The notes under the pieces were generated by a model. The model saw only the letters and a list, made by a program, of their open reading frames with translations. It made no database searches and had not been told where the DNA came from. Shown here one piece after another: positions 25,446-34,059 of a stretch of DNA of 64,000 nucleotides. Position 1 is the first letter of the stretch, and the number at the start of each line of letters is the position of its first letter. The position numbers and the translations under genes are program-made. Origin of the DNA: Sphingobium sp. 15-1. GTDB taxonomy: Bacteria > Pseudomonadota > Alphaproteobacteria > Sphingomonadales > Sphingomonadaceae. The stretch spans positions 1,426,001-1,490,000 of the forward strand of contig NZ_JABXJG010000001.1 in NCBI RefSeq assembly GCF_013375535.1. The letters run 5' to 3'.

Positions 25446-27647
25446 TCAGCCAGCCAGCACGATGCGCGCCGCCCGTCCCATGGCGTAGGACCCGATCTGC
25501 CGCACCTCCACGGCCAGCTCGCCGCCCTCCCCCATATCCTCGGCCACCGCCGCCGCTTCATAGGTCCAGCCGGGTTGATCGGTGACGATCCGACGCAGCT
25601 CGTTCATCCCCGCCCAAAGGCGCAACTCGTAACTCTCCCGGTCCTCGCCCAGCGGCACATCGGTCCCGCTGGTCCAGCGCCATCCGTTCCGGCTCCGCCT
25701 CGTCCAGCCGATGATCCAGCCACCCGCGCCGTCAGGCCGCGCCGTCACATGGACCGGAGAGGGCGGCGCCACAGCCTCCCCCGTCACCGTCAACAGCGCA
25801 TCACTCGGCTCACCGTCCCCCACGCCGATCGCCGCGACCCGGACAGACCCGCCAATCTCCGGCACGCCGCCATAAGCGGCAAGCGGCTCCACCAGCCGAT
25901 CCTCTTCCAGCAACAGGAAATCCTCGCCCGCCTCATGGGACGCCATCGCCCATTCGGTTCCGAACAGACCCCGCCGCAACCCCTCCAGCCGGAAGCTCAC
26001 CTCCCCGGTCTGCACCGCATGGCTGAACTGGATGAGTTCCCGCCCGACCAGACAGAGATTGCGCCCCAACGCCAGCGCCGCCTCATCCGCCCCGTTCAAT
26101 TCCATATCCGCCGCCAGCAGCGTGACCTGAACGGCATGGACGCCATCGATCAACGTCGCGCTTCCCGCAGGCAGCGCAGCGTCCAGCCACCCCATCACCG
26201 CCCGCCCCGCCGTCCGCCCGACAGGCGAAGCCTCCCCCGTCGCGCCGATCGCGAAAAGCGCCGCCCCACGCCATCCTTCGCCGCCGCTCGCCGCCGCCAC
26301 GATGACCGGCGCCGTCGCCAGCCCATCCCGGATCAGCGGCAAGTCCGCCAGCATCAGCGTCGTCGGCCCATGCGGCCTGTCCGCCTGCCGCACGACCGCG
26401 CCCGAAGACGCCCCCGCCGGTATCGCCGCGCCCGCCCCCGGCACGCGCCGAAGCGCCAACCGCACGGCCATGGCCTCCCATTCCCGCTCCTCGATCCGCC
26501 AAAGCCCCGGCACGCCCGCAACCGTCACCACATCGCCCGGCGCATGGCACAAGGCGTCCCACCCGCACCGCAGCGTCATCGTCGCGCGCCCGGTCCAGGC
26601 CATCCCCATCTTCCGCGCCGCCAGCGCCCGCGCCTCCTCGCCCGTCAGCACGGCCGGCAAGTCCATTCCCTGCTCCAGCCGCCCCGGCCCCGGCCTGCCG
26701 ATCCGCTGCACGCCCGCCTGATAATCCCGCTCCGGATCATAATAGCGCACCGAAAGCGCCACCGGCACGCCATCGGCCGCGCCGCCCGACCGCTCGAACC
26801 CCTCCAGCGCCCGCCCATTCACCGACCGGCACAGCCCAGCGCCACCGACAACCGCCCCACCTTCCGTCCCGGAAGCGCGCAAATGCAACCCGCCATCATC
26901 AGCCACAAAGGCAAGATCGAACGCCTCCACCAACGGCGCCAGCGCATCGCCCACATCAGCACCGCTCGCCGCCATGCCGCCCAACGAACCCAGGCCGTCG
27001 CCCGTCAGCATCCCCCCGCTCAACTCGGCAGCCATCCCGGCAACCGAAACCGCGCCCTCATCCGCCTCGACCTCGAAGGTCAGGGAAGGAATCCGATTGC
27101 CATAATCCGCCAGCGCCAGATCCTCGAACACCGCATAGGCGATCCCCCGATGCCCCGGCGTCAAGCCCAAGCCCTCCGCCGCCGCGATCAGCGGATCGAC
27201 CGCCTGATCCTCTCCCCCGCCATGCAGCCGGAAAGCCCCCAACTCCGTCTTGAAATCCCCCGCCACCCCGCGCAGCAAATTCCCGTCCGCCCAGATGCGC
27301 CGCACCGACCGCACCGACCGCGCCGACAAGGCCACGGCAAAACTCGCGGAATAGCTGTAGCTGGTGACGCTCGGCCGCCCCTTGCCCCCGCCGCTCTTAT
27401 GCTTGGTCTCCTTGAGGTCCGTCGCCCAGATCACCGTCCCCGCCACCCGCAGCGTCCCGAACAGCTTCGGAATCTGCGACCCATAGGTGGAAGTCTGCAC
27501 CTGCACCTCGGTCAGCCGCCGCCCCTCGACCCCCTTGGGCTTGAACAGCACCGCATGATCGAAGGCATTGCCGATCAGTCCGCCAATGGCGCCACCCAGC
27601 GGCCCGCCAATGGCCGTGCCAAGGGCGGTCAACACAATCGTCGCCAT
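25446..27647 (-). CDS. GTA gp15-like host-specificity/tail tip protein
   Basis: A 733-residue tail-tip protein related to R. capsulatus GTA gp15 and phage J proteins. The N-terminus MATIVLTALGTAIGGPLGGA is a hydrophobic glycine-rich segment, followed by STYGSQIPKLFGTLRVAGTVIW, the signature of the phage tail protein family. R. capsulatus gp15 is about 1,300 residues and has a TIM-barrel-like insert after the N-terminal 200; here the text passes from IPSLTFEVEADEGAVSV to the next domain with no such insert. A GGAGGATATTT site precedes the ATG. It sits in the minus-strand GTA chain after gp14. Confidence 0.85.
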   Translation of the reverse strand: MATIVLTALGTAIGGPLGGAIGGLIGNAFDHAVLFKPKGVEGRRLTEVQVQTSTYGSQIPKLFGTLRVAGTVIWATDLKETKHKSGGGKGRPSVTSYSYSASFAVALSARSVRSVRRIWADGNLLRGVAGDFKTELGAFRLHGGGEDQAVDPLIAAAEGLGLTPGHRGIAYAVFEDLALADYGNRIPSLTFEVEADEGAVSVAGMAAELSGGMLTGDGLGSLGGMAASGADVGDALAPLVEAFDLAFVADDGGLHLRASGTEGGAVVGGAGLCRSVNGRALEGFERSGGAADGVPVALSVRYYDPERDYQAGVQRIGRPGPGRLEQGMDLPAVLTGEEARALAARKMGMAWTGRATMTLRCGWDALCHAPGDVVTVAGVPGLWRIEEREWEAMAVRLALRRVPGAGAAIPAGASSGAVVRQADRPHGPTTLMLADLPLIRDGLATAPVIVAAASGGEGWRGAALFAIGATGEASPVGRTAGRAVMGWLDAALPAGSATLIDGVHAVQVTLLAADMELNGADEAALALGRNLCLVGRELIQFSHAVQTGEVSFRLEGLRRGLFGTEWAMASHEAGEDFLLLEEDRLVEPLAAYGGVPEIGGSVRVAAIGVGDGEPSDALLTVTGEAVAPPSPVHVTARPDGAGGWIIGWTRRSRNGWRWTSGTDVPLGEDRESYELRLWAGMNELRRIVTDQPGWTYEAAAVAEDMGEGGELAVEVRQIGSYAMGRAARIVLAG

Positions 27648-27662
27648 AAAAATATCCTCCTA

Positions 27663-28031
27663 TCAGGCTCGCCAGTAGCCCAACACCGGCCAGGGCGACT
27701 CCCCCGGCATCTCCACCACGCGCCCCACACCCGCATGGGCATGGACATGCCCACCCGGCACGACGATCATCAAATGCAGTTGCAAAGGCCCCGGCCGCAC
27801 CAACACCAGATCGCCAGCCCGCCCCGCCTCGACCCGCCGCAACCCCGCCGCCCGCAACCAGTCCGCAGCCAGCCGCTCATCCCCCGACCGCAGCCCATAA
27901 CCCTCCGGCGCCGCCCGCCCCAGCACCAGCGCCGCCAGTCCCACGCAATCCAGCCCCCGCTCCGACACGCGCCCATGCAGCCGAAAGCGCACGCCCACCA
28001 ACGCCCGCGCCGCCGCCACGACCGCGCTCAA
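27663..28031 (-). CDS. GTA gp14-like NlpC/P60 peptidase
   Basis: A 122-residue cysteine peptidase of the NlpC/P60 fold, corresponding to GTA gp14, which may cut peptidoglycan during DNA entry. The catalytic Cys is in GLDCVGLAALVLG and the His in HAHAGVGRVVEM, with PLQLHLMIV between. The start is a TTG whose last bases overlap the gp13 stop (TTGA), consistent with translational coupling; there is no better start nearby. The stop lies 15 bp before the gp15 start. Confidence 0.84.
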   Translation of the reverse strand: MSAVVAAARALVGVRFRLHGRVSERGLDCVGLAALVLGRAAPEGYGLRSGDERLAADWLRAAGLRRVEAGRAGDLVLVRPGPLQLHLMIVVPGGHVHAHAGVGRVVEMPGESPWPVLGYWRA

Positions 28032-28846
28032 GCCGCCCCCGGATAGCGCGTCAGCAAATCCGTCCCCGGCAGATAAGGCTCCCCGCGAAAGTTCACGACA
28101 TTCCCGAACCGCCCGGCACAGGTCGCCAACTGCCGATCACACCCCTCGGTCAGCAAGGCCAAAGCCCCAGCCTCCACCGCAAAAGGCGGCGGATCGGCCA
28201 GGGTCAGCGCCCCGCCATCATTATCCACCACCCCCTGCAGGACCCCGCCATTGGCCCCGGTCAACCACCGCAAAGTCCCAAAGGCATAGGCCCCCGCCGC
28301 CAGCCCCGACACAACCACGACGGCATCCTCCACAGCCCCGACAGCCACCACCCGCCGCCGCCCGGCCAAATCGACCCGGCACTGCCGATCCCCCAGCGCC
28401 GCCCGGCAATCCGGCGAAGTCGAAGGCGCGACCGGCGCTTTCAAGGCCGCCATCGCCCCCACCAGCTCCGCCGTGAAAGCCCCCGCCCTGCGCGCCACCG
28501 CCCCGATCTCCCCGCGAGCCAGCAACAACCACAAATCGCCAGGAGCCTCCCACTCCGTCAGCCGCAATTCCAGCGCAGCCCCATCCCAGCGCCCCGCCGC
28601 CAGATCGGCCTCGCTGATCGCATCGGACACCAGAGCGCCCTCCACATCGGCATCGCTCCCCTCGACCCCGATCCCGCTCCGCACGGCGGAGGGCGTCATC
28701 CCCGGCGCCGCCCGATACAGCACATGCCCGACAGCCAAGTCCCGATCATGACTGGTCAGCCCAATCGTCACCCCATCCCGCCGCTCGATCCGCCAACAAA
28801 AGGCCAAAGTCGCCAACGGCCGATCCAAAGCCTCCAGCCCACTCAT
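28028..28846 (-). CDS. GTA gp13-like DUF2163 protein
   Basis: A 272-residue protein of the DUF2163 / phage BR0599 family, equivalent to GTA gp13. The N-terminal half has the family pattern FCWRIERRDGVTIGLTSHDR, and the C-terminal half has CRVDLAGRR and ATCAGRFGNVVNFRGEPYLPG, with paired Cys that in the GTA particle structure helps form the baseplate hub with iron-sulphur binding; here CDRQLATC is present. It overlaps gp12 and gp14 by ATGA-type junctions. Confidence 0.87.
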   Translation of the reverse strand: MSGLEALDRPLATLAFCWRIERRDGVTIGLTSHDRDLAVGHVLYRAAPGMTPSAVRSGIGVEGSDADVEGALVSDAISEADLAAGRWDGAALELRLTEWEAPGDLWLLLARGEIGAVARRAGAFTAELVGAMAALKAPVAPSTSPDCRAALGDRQCRVDLAGRRRVVAVGAVEDAVVVVSGLAAGAYAFGTLRWLTGANGGVLQGVVDNDGGALTLADPPPFAVEAGALALLTEGCDRQLATCAGRFGNVVNFRGEPYLPGTDLLTRYPGAA

Positions 28847-31173
28847 TCCCTGATCTCCACCAAAGGCACCGAAGGCGCTTCCCCCGCCGCAAAGGTCGCC
28901 CGGTTGATGTCCAGCCGATCCTCTGCAAAACGCACCGGCACATCGAACCGATAGCCAGCCGTCAACACCGCCCCCTCGGCAGGCGCGACATCGAAGGCGA
29001 TCACCCCCAACCCCGCATGACTCCAGCCGCCAACCATCTCGACCCCATCCACGGCCACGCGGATGGTCCCCGCCACCGGCCGCGTAATCCGCCGCGCCTG
29101 CGCATCCTCGCCCAGCCCATAAAAGCGCTGCAACGGAAACTCAGCCCGCACCCCGTCACCCAGCCCCAGACGCTGGTCCAAAGGCCCCGGCCCCCCGCCC
29201 ACGCCGCAACTCCGGTCATCATAAGGGTCCGCGAACCGAAACCCCCGCGCCGCCCCGCGCCGCGCCCGAAAGAAAGCGATCAGCGCCGCCATGTCCGCCT
29301 CCGACCGCACCCCCGGCCCAGCATCGAAGGACAGCCGCGCATCCGCCCAATCGCTGCTCCGCCGCTCATGCCCGGAAACGCTCTCGACAATCTGCGTCGA
29401 GAAAGCAGGCGCCACACTCGCCTCCCGCCCGATCGCCAGCGGAAAAGCCACATCATCAAAGGCCTGCACCGCATCCTCCCCATCCAGTCTGAAGCAGGTA
29501 AAGCCATCCCGCGCCACCTGCGGCAGCGCCCACACAAAGGTCGCCGCCGTTCCCCGCCGCACCGCCGCATCCGCGGCCGCCGCAATCTCCCGCCACTGCC
29601 CGGCATCCTCGCCGCGCAGCACGAAACCCGAAAAATAATGCTGCTCATGCACCGGATAACCCAGCCGCTCGACCGCCAGCGCGACCCCGCGCGCCGTCAG
29701 CCGCTCCCGCCCCTCCGTCACCCAGTCATAATCCTCCAACTGCAACACGTCGAAGGCCGGCGAAGCCCAGCCAATCGGCATATTCGCCCGCTTCGCTTCG
29801 GGCGCCAGCGGATCGAGCACGGTCGGCAGATAGGCCAGCAAATGCGTCACCGCCCCCGGCGCCACCCCCTTCACCCACCCACATAATGAAGCCGTCGAAG
29901 CCGCCAGCACCTCCCCCGCCCGATCCAGCAAGGCCTTCTGAGGCGCACTCAAACTCCCCCGCACATCCGGAATGGAAACCAGCAATCCGCCAAAGGCCGC
30001 CCGCGCCGCATCGTCATACAGGCAGATGCGCCCGTCTCCCGGCATCACCCACCACCACGGCTCCCCCACCTGAAACTTGATGGGAATCCCAGCCGCCAAC
30101 CCAATGGCGACAAAGGCCCCCGCCACCAGCCGCAAATAGCTCATCGCCCCGTCATGCGCGGGGGAGAGCAAGGTCGAAGGCGGCGACCACCCCGTCAGCG
30201 CCGGCGCGCCATCCTCCGCCCGCTGCTTCCAGTCGTTCCAGCAATGCGCATCGAACAGTTCATAGGAAAGCGACCAGATCACCCCCAGCCCCAGCGCCTT
30301 CGCCCTCTGCGCGAAATCCGCGTGCCAGGCCGCGCAGGGCGCGTTCAGCACCCCGCCCGCCAGACTGATGTAAAAACCGCCCCCCAGCGGTTCGAGCCGG
30401 AAATAATGGCTCATCCCCACATAATGGTTGATGTCCCCGCGATAGCCGAGCGCATGGATCGCCCCGACAATCCGCTCCGGCGTCTGGTTGAAGCAATCGT
30501 CATAGCCCGTCGCCATCGACAGCCCATGCTCGGGCAACACCACATCACCGACGGCCAGCACCGAACCCGCCCCATCGCACCGCAGATCGGACAATTCACA
30601 CCATCCCTCCACTCCGCCGGAAAAGGGCGTGCCGCCAGCATCATAACCCGGCGCGGCGAGCGAGATGAACATCCGGTCCACATCCCCCGCCCACACCGGA
30701 TCGGCTTCGCCCGGCAACAGAAAGCCGCCAGCCAGATCGGAAAAATCGAGCGTGACGACAGCATCTTCCGGCCCACCGCTCGCATAATTCCACAAGCGCA
30801 CATACCAGGAGCGCGGCTCACCCTCCGCATCCCGCCCCTCAATGGTCAGCGTCGGCCCATGCGTCTCATCCAACCGCCGCAGCCCCCCGCTCCGCCAGCG
30901 AAAGCGCAGCACGCAATCGCGAAAATCCCGATCCGTCTCATAGGCCAGCAGAGCATGGCTCCACTTGTCCTCCGCCTCCCAGATCAGCCCCGCCAGATCC
31001 CCCGACCCGTAAAAGACGGCATCCACCCGAAGCGCGTCCGGCGCGGTGGTGACGACACTCGCCATCATCGGCCGAGGAAAATTGACGGTCCAATGCGTCG
31101 GCGCGAACCGCTTCATGAACCGCGCCTCCTGCCCCCGCCGCGCATCGGCCAGCCAGTAAGCCAGTCTACTCAT
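28843..31173 (-). CDS. GTA gp12-like protein with a large N-terminal extra domain
   Basis: A 776-residue protein. The last 190 residues (AFSTQIVESVSGHERRSSDW to the end) are a DUF2460 domain, the whole of R. capsulatus gp12 (about 210 residues). The first 580 residues are additional: a beta-rich part with WYVRLWNYASGG, then an alpha/beta part with GYRGDINHYVGMSHYF, GVIWSLSYELFDAHCWNDW, IPIKFQVGEPWWWVMPG and QLEDYDWVTEG, which resembles the glycosidase-like TIM barrel that R. capsulatus gp15 carries. It is likely part of the distal tail. ATGA overlaps join it to gp11 and gp13. Confidence 0.82.
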   Translation of the reverse strand: MSRLAYWLADARRGQEARFMKRFAPTHWTVNFPRPMMASVVTTAPDALRVDAVFYGSGDLAGLIWEAEDKWSHALLAYETDRDFRDCVLRFRWRSGGLRRLDETHGPTLTIEGRDAEGEPRSWYVRLWNYASGGPEDAVVTLDFSDLAGGFLLPGEADPVWAGDVDRMFISLAAPGYDAGGTPFSGGVEGWCELSDLRCDGAGSVLAVGDVVLPEHGLSMATGYDDCFNQTPERIVGAIHALGYRGDINHYVGMSHYFRLEPLGGGFYISLAGGVLNAPCAAWHADFAQRAKALGLGVIWSLSYELFDAHCWNDWKQRAEDGAPALTGWSPPSTLLSPAHDGAMSYLRLVAGAFVAIGLAAGIPIKFQVGEPWWWVMPGDGRICLYDDAARAAFGGLLVSIPDVRGSLSAPQKALLDRAGEVLAASTASLCGWVKGVAPGAVTHLLAYLPTVLDPLAPEAKRANMPIGWASPAFDVLQLEDYDWVTEGRERLTARGVALAVERLGYPVHEQHYFSGFVLRGEDAGQWREIAAAADAAVRRGTAATFVWALPQVARDGFTCFRLDGEDAVQAFDDVAFPLAIGREASVAPAFSTQIVESVSGHERRSSDWADARLSFDAGPGVRSEADMAALIAFFRARRGAARGFRFADPYDDRSCGVGGGPGPLDQRLGLGDGVRAEFPLQRFYGLGEDAQARRITRPVAGTIRVAVDGVEMVGGWSHAGLGVIAFDVAPAEGAVLTAGYRFDVPVRFAEDRLDINRATFAAGEAPSVPLVEIRE

Positions 31174-31712
31174 CCGCTTATCGCCCCCCTGACCGCCCGA
31201 GCCACCTGCCGCGCACTGCGCGCCAGCAATCGAGCGCTATCCGCCCCCTGCCCCTGCACCGCGATGCTCACCCGCACATCCCGCGCGCCGCCGCCGCCGT
31301 TCGGAACGACCTGCCCGCTCGCGGTGGGCACAAAGACCTCCGGCCCCCGCTCCCCCACGACATAGGCCCGCCCCGGCGCCACTGGCCCGCCGGTAGCCCG
31401 CCCCGGCAAGCCCAGCGCAGACGCCGCCAGCCCGATCAGCCCGCCATCGCCCCCGATGCTGTTCATCCCGGCCCGCAAGGCGCTGGCCGCGATGTCGTCC
31501 AGCACCCGCAACGCAATGGCCTTGAGCTCCTCAAAGCCGAACTGCCCGGTCCGCACCGCCCGCAACAACCCCTGCTCGATCCGCCGCCCGGCCCGCTCCG
31601 CACCCGTCGCAAGAGGCCCTTCCAGCTCCCCCCGCATGGCCTCGACATCCCGCGCAAAACCCTGCGTATCCGCCCGCACCCGCACGACCAGATTGTCGAT
31701 CTCCTCGTCCAT
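31170..31712 (-). CDS. Short GTA tail tape-measure protein (gp11-like)
   Basis: A 180-residue protein equivalent to GTA gp11, the tape measure that sets tail length. The N-terminal part is helical (NLVVRVRADTQGFARDVEAM), a hydrophobic stretch covers ALRAGMNSIGGDGGLIGLAA, and the end has the tape-measure marker GRAYVVGERGPEVFVP. It is very short, like the R. capsulatus protein (about 220), and fits a short-tailed particle. ATG 31712 follows GAGAGGG; an in-frame start 9 bp upstream is possible. It overlaps gp12 by ATGA. Confidence 0.85.
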   Translation of the reverse strand: MDEEIDNLVVRVRADTQGFARDVEAMRGELEGPLATGAERAGRRIEQGLLRAVRTGQFGFEELKAIALRVLDDIAASALRAGMNSIGGDGGLIGLAASALGLPGRATGGPVAPGRAYVVGERGPEVFVPTASGQVVPNGGGGARDVRVSIAVQGQGADSARLLARSARQVARAVRGAISG

Positions 31713-31741
31713 CCCTCTCACCTCGCAACCGAAAAGAAAAA

Positions 31742-31784
31742 GCCCCTCCCTTCAGGGAGGGGTTTGGGGAGGGGAAAGCCCCAC
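31742..31784. repeat. Short palindromic repeat in the gp10/gp11 gap
   Basis: CCCCTCCCTTCAGGGAGGGG is a small hairpin followed by a second GGGGAGGGG. This is a common sphingomonad intergenic palindrome; it lies in the 81-bp gap between the tail chaperone and tape-measure genes. Confidence 0.7.
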
Positions 31785-31793
31785 ATTCCAACC

Positions 31794-31988
31794 TCAATCC
31801 GGCATCACCGCCTTCAACCTCTCCAACTCCCCGAGATCCATCCCGACCTCCGGCGCCTCTTCCCCCCGGGCCGCCCGCAAAACGCCCTCCAGCTCTACCG
31901 GCGTCGACCGCCAGAACTCCTCCGGCCGCCACCCCAGCAACCACCCCGCGACCCCTGCCAGCCGCGCCGCCGCTTTGAAAAAGCTCAT
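31794..31988 (-). CDS. Phage tail assembly chaperone (small GTA protein)
   Basis: A 64-residue protein starting MSFFKAAARLAGVAGWLLGW. RPEEFWRSTPVELEGVLRAA matches the short TAC-type protein encoded between gp10 and the tape measure in GTAs (R. capsulatus rcc01693 region). It probably coats the tape measure during tail assembly. ATG 31988 overlaps the stop of the upstream gp10 gene by ATGA, so it is likely coupled to it. It is too short for confident recognition alone, but context is strong. Confidence 0.78.
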   Translation of the reverse strand: MSFFKAAARLAGVAGWLLGWRPEEFWRSTPVELEGVLRAARGEEAPEVGMDLGELERLKAVMPD

Positions 31989-32296
31989 CGTCCCCCCAAA
32001 ATCTGCCCGAGTATCCCGCGCAAAACCGGCGTCAGCTTCGCCAGCCCCGCCGCCACGATCGCCTCGCCCAAAGCCTCCCGCGTCAACCCGGCCGGCGGCT
32101 CCGCCAAACAATGCCAGAACAGCCCCGCCATCTCGCCCAGCGACAGCTTCCCGTCCGCCGCCCGCTCCACCAGCGCGAACAACGGCCCCAACTCCTCCTC
32201 AGCCGCCACCAAAGCCGCAAAACTGGGCCGCAGCACAAAGCGCTCCCCGCCCAATTCCAGCGCAGCCTCGCCCCGGGCGCCATTCGCCCCGCTCAC
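31985..32296 (-). CDS. GTA gp10-like tail chaperone
   Basis: A 103-residue protein of the GTA gp10 / tail tube assembly chaperone family. The N-terminus ANGARGEAALELGGERFVLRP and ALVAAEEELGPLFALVERA match the family, which has a repeated beta-strand plus helix layout. It lies between the major tail protein and a second chaperone, overlapping both by four bases. Together the two small genes probably substitute for the frameshift pair used by lambda-like phages; no slippery sequence is obvious in the junction. Role inferred from synteny. Confidence 0.82.
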   Translation of the reverse strand: MSGANGARGEAALELGGERFVLRPSFAALVAAEEELGPLFALVERAADGKLSLGEMAGLFWHCLAEPPAGLTREALGEAIVAAGLAKLTPVLRGILGQILGGR

Positions 32297-32700
32297 AGCG
32301 ACACCACCGGCCCGGAGCTTTCCAGGCTCAGCGCATAGTTGCGCTCGCCATTATAATCCCCGGCATAGTCCAGCCGCGTCACCAGAAAGCGCCCGCGCAT
32401 CTTCTCGCCGCTTTCGAAGCTCAGCTCATAATCCTCGATGGTCCCGGCCAACGCATGGTTGCGCAGCCGCACCTCCGCCGTCGATCCTGTGAAGATGCCC
32501 GCCGCCGACACGCTGACCGACCGCACCCCCGCGCCCGACAGCAGCTCGCGCCAACCCCCGCTATCCTTGCTGGTGACGTTCACCGCCTCGCCGTTGACGG
32601 ACAGTTGCGTGGTCCGCATGCCCGCGACCGTGGCGTAGGCGACCGGCGCCCCGCCATCCCCTATTTTCAATAGAAACGCGCTTCCTTTTTCCACACCCAT
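32293..32700 (-). CDS. GTA gp9-like major tail protein
   Basis: A 135-residue major tail protein (TP901-1 family, GTA gp9) that forms the tail tube. MGVEKGSAFLLKIGDGGAPV and the repeated strand patterns TTQLSVNGEAVNVTSKDSGG and MRGRFLVTRLDYAGDYNGE are typical. AGAGGAG lies upstream of ATG 32700; further upstream in-frame codons run into the opposite-strand gene and were not used. It is overlapped by gp10 at its end. The gene is the first after the interruption at 32.7-33.66 kb, so it may depend on its own promoter. Confidence 0.87.
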   Translation of the reverse strand: MGVEKGSAFLLKIGDGGAPVAYATVAGMRTTQLSVNGEAVNVTSKDSGGWRELLSGAGVRSVSVSAAGIFTGSTAEVRLRNHALAGTIEDYELSFESGEKMRGRFLVTRLDYAGDYNGERNYALSLESSGPVVSL

Positions 32701-32758
32701 GGAGCATTCTCCTCTAAGATAAACCGTGCAAGATTCGGGATTTGGAGAGAGGCCCAAA

Positions 32759-33082
32759 ATGTTCGTGACCGCCCCCCTGATGCTTTTGCTGGCCGCCGCT
32801 CCGCAGAGCGCCGACGCTGTCGGCAACGGCCGCAAGGCCTATTCGGAATGCCTGTCGAAACAGATCCAGCCCGCCATCGACAAGAAGCTGACGCTTGGCG
32901 ATTTCCAGGCCTCGCTAAAGGCCCAGTGCGGCGACAAGGAAGCCGCCTTCCGCGCCGCCGTCGTCGCGGACGACAAGTCCAGCGGCATGTCGGAAAAGGA
33001 TGCCCAATCCGACGCCGACGACCAGATCAGCGAATATAGGGACAAGATCGTCGGAGAATTCGAAGACTATTCGAAGTCCTGA
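32759..33082 (+). CDS. Secreted protein of unknown function inside the GTA cluster
   Basis: A 107-residue protein with a signal peptide (MFVTAPLMLLLAAAPQSADA) and an acidic, mostly helical mature part containing two cysteines (SECLSKQIQP and LKAQCGDKEA), probably in the periplasm. It is on the plus strand, opposite to the GTA genes, and sits between the major tail protein and gp8. No family recognised. TTTGGAGAGAGG precedes ATG 32759. It shares codon use with its neighbours, so the insertion need not be recent. The arrangement resembles a moron-like gene. Confidence 0.72.
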   Translation: MFVTAPLMLLLAAAPQSADAVGNGRKAYSECLSKQIQPAIDKKLTLGDFQASLKAQCGDKEAAFRAAVVADDKSSGMSEKDAQSDADDQISEYRDKIVGEFEDYSKS

Positions 33083-33096
33083 TCCACACGCCAAAT

Positions 33097-33156
33097 CCTC
33101 CCCATCAACGATGGGGAGGGGGACCACGCAAAGCGTGGTGGAGGGGAACGCCCGCA
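33097..33156. repeat. Palindromic repeat family H
   Basis: CCTCCCCATCAACGATGGGG and following bases form a hairpin, then GGACCACGC...GTGGTGGAGGGG. A second copy lies at 58905-58962. Confidence 0.75.
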
Positions 33157-33341
33157 GGGCGCCGCAGGTCGGGCCATCTTCCTGAGGGCTCTCCCGTCCA
33201 GGTCAAACCATGTCCCTGCACAGCCGGGAACCAGTCCAGCCGTCGAAACAGCGCTCCGCCCCACGCATAAGCAGGGCGCGCTTCAACCTGGACGGCCGGT
33301 AGATTTGCCCAAAAATGGCTAATTCCGGACGTTTCCTTATT

Positions 33342-33588
33342 CGTCACCCTGAACTCGTTTCAGGGTCCATTTCTCCGGATTGAGCCTTAGAGTCCGTTTG
33401 AGAAATCGCGGAAGAGCGATTTCCGAGGCGGCACCAGCCCTCTCCCCCACCCGGCCACCCAACGGCAGTATTTTATGGGTGGCCGGGTGGGGGAGAGGGC
33501 TGGTGCCGCAATGCGCCAATAGGCGCATTCTCAAACACGCTCTTAGCTGATGGGGAGAAATGGATGCTGAAACAAGTTCAGCATGACG
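33342..33588. repeat. Nested palindromic element (family F inside family A)
   Basis: The outer arms (from CGTCACCCTGAACTCG at 33342 to CAAGTTCAGCATGACG ending at 33588) are family A. Between them is another inverted repeat with arms GGCACCAGCCCTCTCC at about 33430 and GGAGAGGGCTGGTGCC at about 33493, bounded by TTGAGAA and TTCTCAA. It fills much of the 581-bp gene-free stretch 33083-33663. Confidence 0.85.
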
Positions 33589-33663
33589 AGTATAGTAAGG
33601 ACCAGAAACCAACCAAACTACACCCCCAACCAAAACCCTCACACGCCTTAACCAAGACGCACC

Positions 33664-34059
33664 CTAAACCCTCACCACCCGCAACCGATAATCCGCCAAC
33701 GCCTGCCACCCGTCCCGCGCGCCCGTCCGCGCCACCCGCGATCGCACCAGCCGGGCTCCAATGACCCGCCAGCCCCCAACAAGCCCAACCGCCCGCAAGA
33801 CAGCATCGACCCGCGCCAACAACCCGGCCAACCGCGCAGGCGCCTCCCCCACATCGAACAGGCTGACGGTCACCACCAGCTCGCGCCCTTCCACATCCTT
33901 CGCGCCCCAATCGAGCGCGAGACAATCCCCCACCACGCCATAAGGCGCACTGGCCCGCCCCGGCGCGCCGTCGAACAGCCCGTTCAACCCCGCCATCAAT
34001 TCCGCATCGCCGCGCAGGGCCGCAACGATCGCCCCACGCACCGCCACTTCCGCGCTCAT
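33664..34059 (-). CDS. GTA gp8-like DUF3168 tail completion protein
   Basis: A 131-residue protein of the DUF3168 family, equivalent to GTA gp8, the terminator that joins the tail tube to the head. MSAEVAVRGAIVAALRGDAE, GVVGDCLALDW and SLFDVGEAPARLAGLLARV match. ATG 34059 overlaps the gp7 stop by ATGA. Between its stop and gp9 lie the repeats and the opposite-strand gene, so the cluster is physically split here. Confidence 0.86.
   Translation of the reverse strand: MSAEVAVRGAIVAALRGDAELMAGLNGLFDGAPGRASAPYGVVGDCLALDWGAKDVEGRELVVTVSLFDVGEAPARLAGLLARVDAVLRAVGLVGGWRVIGARLVRSRVARTGARDGWQALADYRLRVVRV

Noticed and set aside
25575..28046. Long plus-strand open frame of about 820 residues over the gp15/gp14 genes
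   Set aside because: It is a high-GC shadow of minus-strand coding sequence, with Arg/Pro/His-rich low-complexity text and no family motifs.
33083..33663. CRISPR array
   Set aside because: The repeated units are palindromic elements in inverted orientation, without regular spacing, direct repeats or cas genes.
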